Shown: positions 9,620-19,366, counted from the stretch's first letter. The stretch: DNA of 64,000 bases from DSVQ01 sp964484765 (GCA_964484765.1 CAZAGI010000026.1:23189-87188), one strand, 5' to 3'. Numbers and translations are program-made. Notes: a model not told the origin generated them from the sequence alone.

Positions 9620-12600
9620 CTACTTGGTCAGAAACGCTTCGCTGTGCACCACATACTGCAGCATATCCCGCAGGCGGTAGCCAGCGGGCTTCAATTTTCG
9701 GCAATCGCGTTTGAGGAACTCGACTTCACTGTACGACAGGTTGCGGCCTGTGGCGTAGATCGTGAGATGTTTTAGCACGCTGAACGCCACCTGGTCGAGT
9801 CGGTCTTCCGCCAGATAGCGTTGCAAACCATGGAACCCCGCGACTTCCGTCTGATCCGGCAATGTCGAGCGGGCATCCGTCGGCTGCGATTTCCATCGGC
9901 CGCCGGCATCGAATTCCTCGAACGGAACACCCCACGGATCGATCTTCGAATGACAATTCAGGCAGCCGGGCTGATTGCGGTGCCGCTCCAGCCGTTCGCG
10001 GAGCGACAGTTGCGGATCGTCCTTCACCATCGGGACGTTCGGCGGCGGGTCGTCGGGCGGTTCCGCAATGATCCGTCGCGCCAGCCACGCGCCGCGTTTC
10101 ACGGGATTTGATTCGCGCCCGTCCGAGAGTCCGGCCAGGATCGCGGCTTGCGACAACACACCGCCGAGATCGCGTCGCCCGTGTGTGAGGGGCGCAAAGT
10201 CGAAGCCGGTTTCCGTCTGGTTTGCGAGATCGTAGTAACTCGCGACGACCTCATTCGCGACGATGAAATCCGCCTCGATCAGATTCTTGACGGAGAGATT
10301 GTGCCGGATGAGATGCTTGATGAATTGCATCGGTTCCTGACGCAGTTGCGTCCGGTTATCGCGGGTTAGCTTAGGGAAGCGTTCTCGACTCGGTTCGAGC
10401 ACTGCGAATTTGTCGAGTGCCAGCCATTGGCTGGTGAACTCATTCAAGAAGCGGTCGAAGCGCGGATCATCCACCATCCGCGTGACTTCCGAGTCCAGCT
10501 GGCGATGCAGTTCGCCCGCTGCCGCGAGATTGAACATCGGGACATCCGGCGGACCATTCCACAAGAAATATGACAGTTTGGACGCCAACTCAAAGTTGTC
10601 GAGCGGCTGAGCTTCCGGACCAGGGCTGTTCTCGATGAGAAACAGGAATTGCGGCGATGTCAGCGTGACCTGCAGGGCATCTTTGACCGCTTGCGGAAAG
10701 TCCGCACCGTTGGCGGCGGACTCCGCGTAGACGGCGAACAGGGCCTGTTCCTCATCTTTGCTGACAGGCCGCCGAAAAGCGCGCGTCGCGAATTGGCGCA
10801 ACAGTTCTTGGGCATAAGCGGGCTGGTCATTTTTGCGGTCGAAGTCGATGAACAAATTCCGGTGTGATGTCGGCGGCCAGGCATCGTACAACGGTCCTTC
10901 GAATTCAATTGACCGAATGAGCAATCGCGGCATGTCACGCCCGTCGGTGAATTCGCTGCGGACACCGATCTCACGAATCCCCGCCAGGTAATTGACGTTG
11001 TCTTTCTCCACATCCGGGCTTGGGAAATTCCGGATCGCCCCTTCGAAAATGTAGGGTTTCAGTTCCGTGTGCGACACGGTTTGCGGCGGGCCAACAGGAC
11101 TGAGTGTGCTGCCACAGTCGCGACGCAGCCCGACGTGGACTCCCACGCGCGGCCGTCGCGTTTCGAAGACCGCAAAGCGTTCAGCAATTGCGTGTTCCGC
11201 TGGTAGTGGTGTTAACACCAAGCGGTCCACCAGCGTGTTGCCGGGGTAGCGCACTTTTAGCGGCAGCGGACCAGCGGGCAATCGGACCGCGAGAAACGCC
11301 GGTTGATTCAAAGTCCCGATGAATTCCCGTTCGCCGAGTGCCAGCGTGAGATCTTGCGGCTTTTCGCGTGGCGGCGGGGGGGCAAATTTTCGCCCCGGCT
11401 CAACCAGCGCCTGAATTTCTTCCGGACGCAAAGCCCGGCGGTAGAGCCGCACGTCGCTCAGGTTCCCGCGGAATTGATGCGCGTCCTGAATCCGGCCGAG
11501 AAACAGGTCGACCTTGGGATTGTCGAGATTTGCAGTACCGATGGTCCCTTTCGCCACGGGATAGCCATTGACGAAGAGTTGTGTCGGTTGATCGCCACGC
11601 CGGACGACGGCCGCAACATGTTGCCAGGCGTCATTTTTCAATGTGCCCGGTGGAGACTGCACAGTTCCGTTGGGTTCCCCTTGCGGTCCCACCGTTTCGA
11701 TGCGCAACACACCCTGGTTATTGGGCATGTCGAGATACCAGCCGTGAGTCCAACTGTATTTCCCGAGGCACACAATGCCGGCCTGACGAAGTTGCAGCGG
11801 ATGAATCCAGGCGGCAACGGTGAAGTCGCCCGCACCGACATGCAGCGATTCGTGATGCGGTACCATCACCGCGTCGCCGTTTCCGTCGAGCGAGACGGCT
11901 TTGCCGAAAGGCGATTCAACAAACTTCGCTTCGCCTGTCAGACGGCCCATGAATTCTTCGCGCTCGGGCAAACTTGCCGTGGTTCCTGCCAGGGGCCACG
12001 CACCGATCAAGCCGTCACTCAGCTTCGATCCATCAAGGACGATCGGCCCCTGGTCTGGTTCCAGCAGATGGGCATCAACCTGATAAATCCCTGCTTGCGG
12101 AAGCATCACGGTCGACGCGGTCTGCGGTTCGCGCACGATCAGACTGTGATCGGTCTTTGCGATGGCTGTTCCGGGGTCGAGCAACAGGCCGTCATCGTAC
12201 TTCGCGGCGGTGACTGTGACGCGAAAACGGCCCCCATCGGGCAACTCACGGAGCGAGATCTTGAAGTTCGCCCGCGGTCCGTAGGTGCTTTCGAGGCCAA
12301 AAATCTCTTCGCTCGGAATGGCCGGCCGCAACAATAATCCTTGAGGAATCGTGCTGTAGGCTAGTCCTTTGGGATAACCATGCACGCCGCGCATGCAGGC
12401 AAACACGGCGTGATAGATGCTGTCGAAATCCCGCCAGCCGCGGACGGTGTCGTTGCCCTGGTAGCCTTCGATGAACCGAAACTTCGACGGCATGACGAAG
12501 GGTTCGAACGCGAATGGCTTCTGTGCGTTGAGCTGGGTGACACGAAAATCCGCGTTGTTCAATAAGAGGCTGTCGGCCCCGAGAATCAGATTGTCGGGAC

Positions 12601-13285
12601 ACGGCTCGGTGTTGATCGCGGCCCCTAAATCCATCCGAAAATTTTGGATCGTCGGCTTGGCTTGCACATCGACAATGCAGCGATCGAGCGCTTTCTCGGC
12701 GATTTCGAAGTACGTTTCCAGCAACAGCGGCGATAGAGCCAGCGTTTCCTGGTTGTTGACGAATCCCTCCCGCGAAACGGCATCCGGCGGAAGAACGTCC
12801 GCCAGTTCGTCGTCCAACAACAGCAATTCGCGCAGCGTATTTCGGTATTGGGCGACGGTCAATCGCCGAACGGAACCATTCTTGGGCGTCGGTCGCGAAC
12901 GTGCGACATCGAGCGCCCGTTCAATCCAGCGGACGACTTCCTCGCGTTGGCTCTGCGTGGGTTGTGGCTCATCTTCGGGTGGCATTACGGCACCACTGAT
13001 TTGTCGCCGGATGCCGTCCCACAATTTGATGTGCCGGTCTTCCACTGCGGCGTTAAGTTGGTCCACGCGAATCCCGGACATCATTTCGTCCGGATTGTGG
13101 CAGCGCACGCAGTGCTGTTTCAGAAACGGCTGGACGTGCTTCTCAAAGCCCGCCTGCAATTCCGCCACGGGTTCCGCCGCAGTGAGGGACATCGCATTTA
13201 TGGCGACCGTAAAGGTGAGGCCAGCCGCCACGATGAAGGCCGGCAATCGTTGCGGTGATGTGGTGCTCGGAGAACTCAGTCTCAT
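9620..13285 (-). CDS. DUF1587/1592/1588/1585 cytochrome-type protein with LamG domain
   Basis: About 1221 residues from the ATG at 13285 (MRLSSPSTTSP, followed by a hydrophobic signal segment ending SLTAAEP). Order of domains: a haem-binding CVRCHNP (CxxCH) near the N-terminus, DUF1587 (RRLTVAQYRNTLRELL), a LamG/concanavalin-like domain in the middle (HVGAGDFTVAAWIHP), DUF1595 and DUF1592 (ELASKLSYFLWNGPPD), DUF1588 (RESNPVKRGAWLARRIIAEP), a second CLNCHSKIDPWG haem motif and DUF1585 (HLTIYATGRNLSYSEVEFL) at the end. This is the classic planctomycete architecture, a presumed periplasmic c-type cytochrome of unknown reaction. It heads the operon with the nucleotidyltransferase-like and DUF1552 genes. 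Confidence 0.92.
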   Translation of the reverse strand: MRLSSPSTTSPQRLPAFIVAAGLTFTVAINAMSLTAAEPVAELQAGFEKHVQPFLKQHCVRCHNPDEMMSGIRVDQLNAAVEDRHIKLWDGIRRQISGAVMPPEDEPQPTQSQREEVVRWIERALDVARSRPTPKNGSVRRLTVAQYRNTLRELLLLDDELADVLPPDAVSREGFVNNQETLALSPLLLETYFEIAEKALDRCIVDVQAKPTIQNFRMDLGAAINTEPCPDNLILGADSLLLNNADFRVTQLNAQKPFAFEPFVMPSKFRFIEGYQGNDTVRGWRDFDSIYHAVFACMRGVHGYPKGLAYSTIPQGLLLRPAIPSEEIFGLESTYGPRANFKISLRELPDGGRFRVTVTAAKYDDGLLLDPGTAIAKTDHSLIVREPQTASTVMLPQAGIYQVDAHLLEPDQGPIVLDGSKLSDGLIGAWPLAGTTASLPEREEFMGRLTGEAKFVESPFGKAVSLDGNGDAVMVPHHESLHVGAGDFTVAAWIHPLQLRQAGIVCLGKYSWTHGWYLDMPNNQGVLRIETVGPQGEPNGTVQSPPGTLKNDAWQHVAAVVRRGDQPTQLFVNGYPVAKGTIGTANLDNPKVDLFLGRIQDAHQFRGNLSDVRLYRRALRPEEIQALVEPGRKFAPPPPREKPQDLTLALGEREFIGTLNQPAFLAVRLPAGPLPLKVRYPGNTLVDRLVLTPLPAEHAIAERFAVFETRRPRVGVHVGLRRDCGSTLSPVGPPQTVSHTELKPYIFEGAIRNFPSPDVEKDNVNYLAGIREIGVRSEFTDGRDMPRLLIRSIEFEGPLYDAWPPTSHRNLFIDFDRKNDQPAYAQELLRQFATRAFRRPVSKDEEQALFAVYAESAANGADFPQAVKDALQVTLTSPQFLFLIENSPGPEAQPLDNFELASKLSYFLWNGPPDVPMFNLAAAGELHRQLDSEVTRMVDDPRFDRFLNEFTSQWLALDKFAVLEPSRERFPKLTRDNRTQLRQEPMQFIKHLIRHNLSVKNLIEADFIVANEVVASYYDLANQTETGFDFAPLTHGRRDLGGVLSQAAILAGLSDGRESNPVKRGAWLARRIIAEPPDDPPPNVPMVKDDPQLSLRERLERHRNQPGCLNCHSKIDPWGVPFEEFDAGGRWKSQPTDARSTLPDQTEVAGFHGLQRYLAEDRLDQVAFSVLKHLTIYATGRNLSYSEVEFLKRDCRKLKPAGYRLRDMLQYVVHSEAFLTK

Positions 13286-13629
13286 TCCACGAATCCCGTC
13301 TCCGTTCGGCCGGCGGCGGTACACACGGCGGAAGCGGTGTCGTTTTGGAGAGCGCAAGGCGGGTCACAACGGCAGGCATCAACCAGCTGGCAGACGTAAC
13401 ATCTGATTTTAACTCCGATTGGGACAGATTACGAGTCCTTTATTCATCGGCGGCGGCCGTGTGAGTCCACGGCCTGAAGACGTCTTGTCTACCCGCGTGG
13501 AATCTCGTACATACCACGCGCGCATCGATCTTACCGCCTGTGAAGTTGGCCGCATGGGGTGGCCGCGTGTGGTTCAGGCAGATCGGAAATTGCCGATTAC
13601 AAGGGTGAATCGTTCAAGGACGAACGCTG
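13286..13629. other. Divergent intergenic region
   Basis: A 344-base gap between the divergent cytochrome-type gene and the POTRA-like gene. It contains one clear hairpin at 13455-13474 (GGCCGTG, 6-base loop, CACGGCC). No credible gene was found; promoters for both sides must lie here but no convincing -35/-10 pair was recognised. Confidence 0.4.
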
Positions 13630-16215
13630 ATGACTTGTCGATGGCTTGCGGTGATGTTCCTGTTAGTCGCGTCGGTTCCGGTCGATGCGGCAGAGACCCG
13701 CCCGCAGTGGGCCAATCCCAACCACTGGGAGTTTCTAGGATCATTAAGTGTGAGCGTCGGTGCATTGCGTGATGCACTCGCCACCGACATTGATGTTCTG
13801 CTGGCATCGCGGGCGCCGCTCGACCCAGATGCACTGGCGAAGGTGCTTGCCGAACGGTTGGCCGCCGGTTATCGCCACAGTGGTTTTCCCCAGGCGATGG
13901 TCACAAGCGAACTCATCCCGGACCGGCAGCGCATTGCCCTCACGGTGACGGAAGGCACGCATTATCGGAACGGCGACGTCCGCGTCGAGGGGGCCGAGAC
14001 GCGGCTCGTAGACGAACTGCTGGAAGGGTTGACCACGGGTACCGGTCCGAAGGATGCGTTCCTGCGGTGGACCTTGCCACGCGAACAAGGCGGAGTCAAA
14101 GAGTGGTGCAAAGCCAACGGCGAAAAGGTTGAAAGCGAAGCCGCGGTCTGGAAACCGGGCCAGTCGACGGCGTTTGGTCCCAAGGTGGAACAGCAGATCG
14201 AAGACAAGGCGCGATTGATCTTGCAGCGCTATGGGTACGCCGAACCGACGCTGAGCGCGTCGCTCGAACCGCAGGCCGACGGTAAAACGACATTGGTGAT
14301 CCGGATCGACGATCCTGGTCCGCGCACCATTCTCGGCGACATCGAGGTCCACGGAAACACGCTCAACTCGACCGCGGAAATCCTGGCGTTTCTAGGTGTC
14401 GAACCCGGTCAGTCGCTCGACATGGACTCAGCACCGCGCTGGCAGTGGAAGCTGCAGGAATCGGCCCGGTTTTATGAAGCGAAAGTCGAGCTCACGCCGC
14501 CGCCCTTCGGCACGGGTCCGTCACGCTTGGATATCCATGTCGCGGAGATTCCCGACCAGCCGTCGTTGAGTGAGCCCGCAACGCCGCTTCAGCAAGCGTC
14601 GATTCACGCCGCGCGATGGATGACAGCGCCGAAGAAAGAAGATTGGCAGCTGAGCGCGACCGTGAAGATCGACGACGCATGGTTGCCGAATCTGCCGTTG
14701 GCTTGGCAGGAGGCCGACACGCTGAAACTGCAATGGACGCTTTCAGCCATAGAAAGCGCCACGATTCTGGAACTCGACTTCCGTGATGTCGATGCGAAAT
14801 CGGTGTGGGCCATGAACCTGCACTTGGGCGGTGGACAGCTGCAACTTTTGAATCTCACCAGGAAGGCAAAGGTGTCCTATCCGGCAGTGGATGCCAAATT
14901 GATCGTCACGGCGAATTGGACGGTCCGGAAACCCGATGATCAGGGCCGGGCTTCGGTGTTGAATTTTGGTTTCGGCGTCAACAGCAAATTCTCCCAACAG
15001 CCGCGGGGGCCGGAAATTAAAACGATTGTGTCTCCCGCGGCAATTCTGATTGAAACCCTGCGGCCGGAGTTCCAGACTACGCTGAACGACGGCATTCTCA
15101 AGCTAGTCGCGGGAGAATCTCTGATCGAGTTTGATGCCGAGACTGGCCGTTTGCGCCACCTCGACGCGAACGTGGACGGGACCAAGTCGAAGCTCACGCT
15201 GCGTGCCCAATCGGGGCTGTATCGTCAACGGTTGCAGGAGCAAGCTGCGGCTTATGCAGCGTGCAGAGAAGTCCTGAACGACAACGCCCGGCTGACGCAG
15301 TCCTGCCGCTTTTTCCTGGATGAGTTCGCTGGCCTGGGAATTGAAGCGCGTTCCCGTCAGGCGGAAGCACTCGGGGTCGCACAGCGATTACTGGATGCCG
15401 GCGTGTTGCGCGGCGTTGATGAACGTTTGCGGCCTGATCATCGCGATGAGGACGATGTCGAAATTGATTTTGCAATCCCGGCGGCGGAGCACACGGGACC
15501 GGCACATCCCCTCGCGTGGCTCAAGCCCTTCATGCACGTGGCGCTGGCCGGTTACACCAAGGTTTTTCCGCGCGAGACCGGCGCGTGGGTGGCGGGGCGG
15601 GAAGCCGCATTGGCATTGGTCGGCGGGCGACCAGGCGTCGTGCCGCCTGGTCGCATAGTGCAAGTCCTTGATGACGCGGAAGGCGGTCCTCTCAGTTTCT
15701 TGCTGGCGGCCGAGTTGTTCCAATTCGTTTCGCCCTTCCATCGATACGTGCTCTCGAACGCTGCGATGGAACGACTCAACAGTCCCGCCATTCGGTCTGA
15801 TCTCCGTGTGCTGGCCGATGAGCGCAGTCTCGCCGGAAAAGTAGTGCTGGCAATGGCCGCGGCCCTGCGGGATGCTTCGCCGGACGATCTCGGTGTGATG
15901 GCGAGCTGGATGACGAAAGCCCAGTACGATGACGTGCTGCAACCGGCGTTCCGTGAACTGGCCAGTCGCCAGGATGAACCGCTGTCGCAGGTGCTGCCCG
16001 ATGTGCTGGAACAGGTTTATCCCGCGCTGATTCGGCCGCTCTTGCTGGCGGAACTGCAGCGGTTGGAGACACCTGTTCGGGCTGCGAACGCGAATGTCGA
16101 TCTCAAACCACTGGCAATGCCAGAGGCGCCGTTTCGTGGAACAGGACAGAAATCGAAATTGCCCGCCGCGCCCGAGGACCTTTCGAAGCAGCAATTTCTG
16201 CCGAAACGGGATTGA
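13630..16215 (+). CDS. Exported POTRA-like protein of unknown function
   Basis: An 861-residue protein with a cleavable signal peptide (MTCRWLAVMFLLVASVPVDA). The N-terminal 260 or so residues look like POTRA modules of the BamA/TamA/ShlB kind: a motif ending IALTVTEGTHYRNGDVRVEG near residue 105, and TLVIRIDDPGPRTILGDIE then HGNTLNSTAEILAFLGVEPG near residue 230. The remaining 600 residues show no obvious C-terminal outer-membrane barrel signature and are of mixed helical and beta character. It lies 80 bases upstream of fliO on the same strand, which could be coincidence or a link to envelope passage of the flagellum; this is inference. Confidence 0.75.
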   Translation: MTCRWLAVMFLLVASVPVDAAETRPQWANPNHWEFLGSLSVSVGALRDALATDIDVLLASRAPLDPDALAKVLAERLAAGYRHSGFPQAMVTSELIPDRQRIALTVTEGTHYRNGDVRVEGAETRLVDELLEGLTTGTGPKDAFLRWTLPREQGGVKEWCKANGEKVESEAAVWKPGQSTAFGPKVEQQIEDKARLILQRYGYAEPTLSASLEPQADGKTTLVIRIDDPGPRTILGDIEVHGNTLNSTAEILAFLGVEPGQSLDMDSAPRWQWKLQESARFYEAKVELTPPPFGTGPSRLDIHVAEIPDQPSLSEPATPLQQASIHAARWMTAPKKEDWQLSATVKIDDAWLPNLPLAWQEADTLKLQWTLSAIESATILELDFRDVDAKSVWAMNLHLGGGQLQLLNLTRKAKVSYPAVDAKLIVTANWTVRKPDDQGRASVLNFGFGVNSKFSQQPRGPEIKTIVSPAAILIETLRPEFQTTLNDGILKLVAGESLIEFDAETGRLRHLDANVDGTKSKLTLRAQSGLYRQRLQEQAAAYAACREVLNDNARLTQSCRFFLDEFAGLGIEARSRQAEALGVAQRLLDAGVLRGVDERLRPDHRDEDDVEIDFAIPAAEHTGPAHPLAWLKPFMHVALAGYTKVFPRETGAWVAGREAALALVGGRPGVVPPGRIVQVLDDAEGGPLSFLLAAELFQFVSPFHRYVLSNAAMERLNSPAIRSDLRVLADERSLAGKVVLAMAAALRDASPDDLGVMASWMTKAQYDDVLQPAFRELASRQDEPLSQVLPDVLEQVYPALIRPLLLAELQRLETPVRAANANVDLKPLAMPEAPFRGTGQKSKLPAAPEDLSKQQFLPKRD

Positions 16216-16295
16216 TGAAAATCGCCCTGTGATGTATTCACCCCGCTCGACGACGATCGCGGATTGTCGGTTGAGGGGGCGTTTCCAGGGCGGAA

Positions 16296-16904
16296 ATGAT
16301 CGTGACAGGACCGCGGCTGCCGCTGATGTTGGTTTTCGCCGTGGCGGCGGTGTGGTCCACCGCAGCGCCTGCGGTTGCCGAACCGCGCCGCTTGAATGAT
16401 GCGGCCGAAACGAGGCCGCGACCATTGCCCGCGCGCGGTCACTCCGCACCGCAGACCGAAAATTCTTCCCGAGCCTTGCCGGCATCGACGTCGGTGTGGG
16501 GAAGTTTGCTCGGGCTCGCCGTCGTGGTCGGCGGCCTGCTCATCGCCAGTCGCTGGCTCCGCGTGCACGGTCCAGCCAGTCTGCGCGGGCTGCCCAACGA
16601 AGCCGTCGAAGCTCTCGGACAGCGAGTTTTAAGCCGTGGTGTGTCCGTTCACCTCGTGCGCTGTGGTTCACGGATGCTTGTGCTGGGAGTCGGACCCGAC
16701 GGCGTGCGAACGCTTTCGGAAATCACCGATCCCGTGGAAGTAGATCTGCTTGCTGGAGCGTGTCGCCGGCGTGATGAAACCGCGAATGGGCAATCGTTCG
16801 CGCAGTTATTTACCCGAGATGCCGCGGCTGCACGTGGTCCGGCAACTGAGCCGCGACCGCGTCGCAATTCGCTCGCCTCCTTCGCGGAGACGACGGATGG
16901 CTAA
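16296..16904 (+). CDS. fliO: Flagellar biosynthetic protein FliO
   Basis: A 202-residue protein with a signal-like N-terminus (residues 1-28) and one membrane segment (GSLLGLAVVVGGLLIASRW, about 68-86), followed by a cytoplasmic FliO domain with LGQRVLSRGVSVHLVRCGSR and LVLGVGPDGVRTLSEI. FliO helps stabilise FliP during assembly of the flagellar export gate. The stop overlaps the fliP start by 8 bases (ATGGCTAA at 16897-16904), strong support for coupling. Weak sequence conservation is normal for FliO, and the operon position makes the call firm. Confidence 0.88.
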   Translation: MIVTGPRLPLMLVFAVAAVWSTAAPAVAEPRRLNDAAETRPRPLPARGHSAPQTENSSRALPASTSVWGSLLGLAVVVGGLLIASRWLRVHGPASLRGLPNEAVEALGQRVLSRGVSVHLVRCGSRMLVLGVGPDGVRTLSEITDPVEVDLLAGACRRRDETANGQSFAQLFTRDAAAARGPATEPRPRRNSLASFAETTDG

Positions 16905-17829
16905 TCGACTTTCGATGTGGCTGCTTGTTCTCGGCATCATGGCGTCGACAACGGTCGCATCGGCGCAATCGTCACCGCGTACGGGTAATGCTGGAAGCGT
17001 GCCGCCCGCCTTTCGAAACGACGTGCGGCCGGCCGTCGACAATCGCCCCGCACCACCCAACGGCATCGCCCCCGGGCCCGCCGCCCCGGCAACACCGCTC
17101 GGGCTGGATGTCAACCAGCTCACCTCGCCGCAGGGACTCACGTCTTCCTTAAAAGTCATGCTGTTGTTGACGGTGCTGTCGCTGGCCCCGTCGATTCTGA
17201 TGATGACGACCTGCTTTGTGCGATTCGTGATTGTGCTGGGATTGTTGCGTCAAGCATTGGGGACGCAACAACTGCCGCCAAATCAGGTGGTGGTGTCGTT
17301 GTGCTTGTTTCTCACCATCATGGTGATGATGCCGGTGTGGCAAGAGTCCTACGACAACGGCATTCGACCGTACTCTTACCCCGCGGTGGGAGAAGCGCCG
17401 ATCGATGAGTACACGGCCTTTCAGCGTGCCGTCGCGCCGGTGCGCCGCTTCATGGCCGATCAGATCGACCGGGCCGATAACGGCGACGCGATCTGGATGT
17501 TCCTCGATTACCAGCGTCCACCCGCCGGTAGTCTTGCCGCGCGCGATTATGTCGAACCGCAGAGTTATGACGATGTTCCACTGTCGGTTCTGATTCCGGC
17601 CTACATGCTGAGTGAGTTGAAAACGTCGTTTCTGATCGGTTTTCAGATTTACCTGCCGTTCCTGGTGATCGACCTTGTCATCTCAGCGCTGCTGATCAGC
17701 ATGGGGATGATGATGTTGCCGCCCGTGCTGATTTCGCTACCGCTGAAGTTGTTGCTGTTCGTGCTCATCGACGGCTGGTTTCTGACCGTGGGCATGCTGC
17801 TCGAAAGCGTGCGTCCCATGACGGGATAG
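16897..17829 (+). CDS. fliP: Flagellar export gate protein FliP
   Basis: About 310 residues from the ATG at 16897, which gives a clean signal peptide (MANRLSMWLLVLGIMASTTV) and couples to fliO; the longer ORF from 16750 is rejected. It contains the family hallmarks LSLAPSILMMTTCFVRFVIV and the motif around LRQALGTQQLPPNQVV, then a periplasmic loop and two or three C-terminal membrane segments ending LFVLIDGWFLTVGMLLESV. FliP forms the pentameric core of the FliPQR export gate in the inner membrane. It is longer than E. coli FliP (245) because of the Pro/Ala-rich segment after the signal peptide. Confidence 0.96.
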   Translation: MANRLSMWLLVLGIMASTTVASAQSSPRTGNAGSVPPAFRNDVRPAVDNRPAPPNGIAPGPAAPATPLGLDVNQLTSPQGLTSSLKVMLLLTVLSLAPSILMMTTCFVRFVIVLGLLRQALGTQQLPPNQVVVSLCLFLTIMVMMPVWQESYDNGIRPYSYPAVGEAPIDEYTAFQRAVAPVRRFMADQIDRADNGDAIWMFLDYQRPPAGSLAARDYVEPQSYDDVPLSVLIPAYMLSELKTSFLIGFQIYLPFLVIDLVISALLISMGMMMLPPVLISLPLKLLLFVLIDGWFLTVGMLLESVRPMTG

Positions 17830-17967
17830 CCCGTCCGAAGCGCCTGCCGGGCCGAAAGTCTGGAAGTCAGGCAGCCAATCTCTTTGTGGATTGGCCGCTT
17901 TTTGAAACTGTGACGCCGACATGGCTCGCGCTTGCGGATGTGTTCGACGTCGGAATTGGGATGAATC

Positions 17968-18234
17968 ATGACGCCTGATAGTGCGATCGAACTGATACGC
18001 CAGGCGGTGATGATGGCGTTTATGCTGAGTCTGCCCGTGCTCGCCGCGGCCATGCTGATGGGTCTGCTGATCAGCATCGGTCAGGCAGTGACGCAATTGC
18101 AGGATCAAACGCTGAGTTTTGTTCCCAAGCTGGTCGCGATGACGCTGGTGCTGCTGTACACGCTGCCGTGGACATTACACCTGCTGATGGAATACGCCGC
18201 GGATGTCTTCCAGGCGATCCCCACACACCTGTGA
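17968..18234 (+). CDS. fliQ: Flagellar export gate protein FliQ
   Basis: An 88-residue two-helix membrane protein of standard FliQ size. The N-terminal MTPDSAIELIRQAVMMAFML and the conserved GLLISIGQAVTQLQDQTLSFVPK are diagnostic. Four FliQ copies wrap around FliP-FliR in the export gate. It follows fliP by 138 bases and precedes fliR by 19, consistent with one fliOPQR-flhB operon. Confidence 0.96.
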   Translation: MTPDSAIELIRQAVMMAFMLSLPVLAAAMLMGLLISIGQAVTQLQDQTLSFVPKLVAMTLVLLYTLPWTLHLLMEYAADVFQAIPTHL

Positions 18235-18253
18235 TCGCTTTTTCCGTTGCGTG

Positions 18254-19270
18254 ATGTCGTCCATGGATCAATTGAGCACGCTGCTGGATTTCGAACGGCT
18301 GCTGCCATGGCTGTCGCGGTCGCTCGTCGAAAGCGCGCTGGTCGATGTGGCCCGGTTTGTGCTGGTGCTCACGCGGCTGAGTGGCTTGATGATCATCGGC
18401 CCGTTCTTTGGACAGACGACGGTGCCGGTGAATGTTCGCGTGTTTCTCGTGATGGCACTGGCGCTGATCATTACGCCGGTGCTGCCGTCGCAACTGCAGC
18501 GGGGGTTCGATCGCCTCGATGAAAACGCCGACGGCCAGATCGCCCTGGACGAATTGCCGCCCGGACTGGAATCGCGTCGCGATGCGATTGTACAAGCGCG
18601 GCATCTCCAGGCCGACGCGGGCATCCGCGCCGGAGACTACGCCACGATCACGGCGCGTCCACCAGCGAATCTTGTGGATTTCACCGGATCAATCCTGGGC
18701 GAATTGACTCTCGGTTTTCTGCTGGGGCTGGGAGTGCTCACAATCCTCTCGGGGCTGCAACTGGCAGGGCAGATTGTCGACCAGCAGGCGGGATTCAGTC
18801 TCGGTGAAATCATCAATCCGGATTTCGACAGCACGGCATCGGTCTCCGGACAGTCGATGTTCATGCTCGGTATGACGATGCTCCTCGTCTTCGAGCCCCT
18901 GGGCGGACATCTCACGATGCTCCGGACGGTGATTCAAACGTTCGAGACGCTGCCGATTGGTGAGGCGTTTGTTTCCCGTTCGGCGATTGAACTCGTGGGT
19001 GACCTGGTGCAGCAATCGCTGCTGCTGGGGCTGCGCGTGGCTGCGCCGCTGGTGATTACGATGTCACTGGTGGACCTGACGCTGGGCTTTCTGGGCCATT
19101 CCGTGCCGCAAGTGAATCTGCAGGCGATGGGCTACGCGGTCCGCGCGGCGCTGTGCCTGTTTTTTCTGACAGTGATGCTTTCCGGTGTCACCGAGGCGCT
19201 GTTGGGAACGGTTCCCGCGGCTCTGGAGTCGCTTAACGAAGTGCTCGTCAATCCCCCGGACCATTGGTAA
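18254..19270 (+). CDS. fliR: Flagellar export gate protein FliR with EF-hand insertion
   Basis: About 338 residues from the ATG at 18254 (MSSMDQLSTLLDF); 18263 is an equally possible start. FliR motifs include RLSGLMIIGPFFGQTTVPVN, LQLAGQIVDQQAGFSLGEI and the C-terminal LGFLGHSVPQVNLQAMGY. FliR completes the FliP5Q4R1 export gate. Typical FliR is about 260 residues; the extra 70 or so lie after the third membrane segment and contain DENADGQIALDE (18518-18553), which fits a canonical EF-hand calcium loop at positions 1, 3, 5, 6, 8 and 12. That insertion is not a standard FliR feature as far as I know. Confidence 0.94.
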   Translation: MSSMDQLSTLLDFERLLPWLSRSLVESALVDVARFVLVLTRLSGLMIIGPFFGQTTVPVNVRVFLVMALALIITPVLPSQLQRGFDRLDENADGQIALDELPPGLESRRDAIVQARHLQADAGIRAGDYATITARPPANLVDFTGSILGELTLGFLLGLGVLTILSGLQLAGQIVDQQAGFSLGEIINPDFDSTASVSGQSMFMLGMTMLLVFEPLGGHLTMLRTVIQTFETLPIGEAFVSRSAIELVGDLVQQSLLLGLRVAAPLVITMSLVDLTLGFLGHSVPQVNLQAMGYAVRAALCLFFLTVMLSGVTEALLGTVPAALESLNEVLVNPPDHW

Positions 19271-19330
19271 AAATCGGGCCGTGGAGAGTTGGCAGTAACA
19301 ACACCCAACGAGGTCTGGCGAATGTTTTTT

Positions 19331-19358
19331 CCGCTGCCCACTTCCCGTTTCCGACTGC
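19331..19358. repeat. Degenerate heptanucleotide array (4 units)
   Basis: Between fliR and flhB the sequence reads as four degenerate 7-base units: CCGCTGC, CCACTTC, CCGTTTC, CGACTGC. The same 7-base periodicity, with different unit sequences, occurs at 25909 and around 52003-52110. A spacer of this kind inside a flagellar operon is unlikely to be coding. It could be chance over four units, but the recurrence argues against that. Confidence 0.5.
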
Positions 19359-19366
19359 CCTAATCG

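Noticed and set aside
15388..16485. 365-codon minus-strand ORF across the end of the POTRA-like gene and fliO
   Set aside because: Runs antisense to two well-supported genes and has shadow composition.
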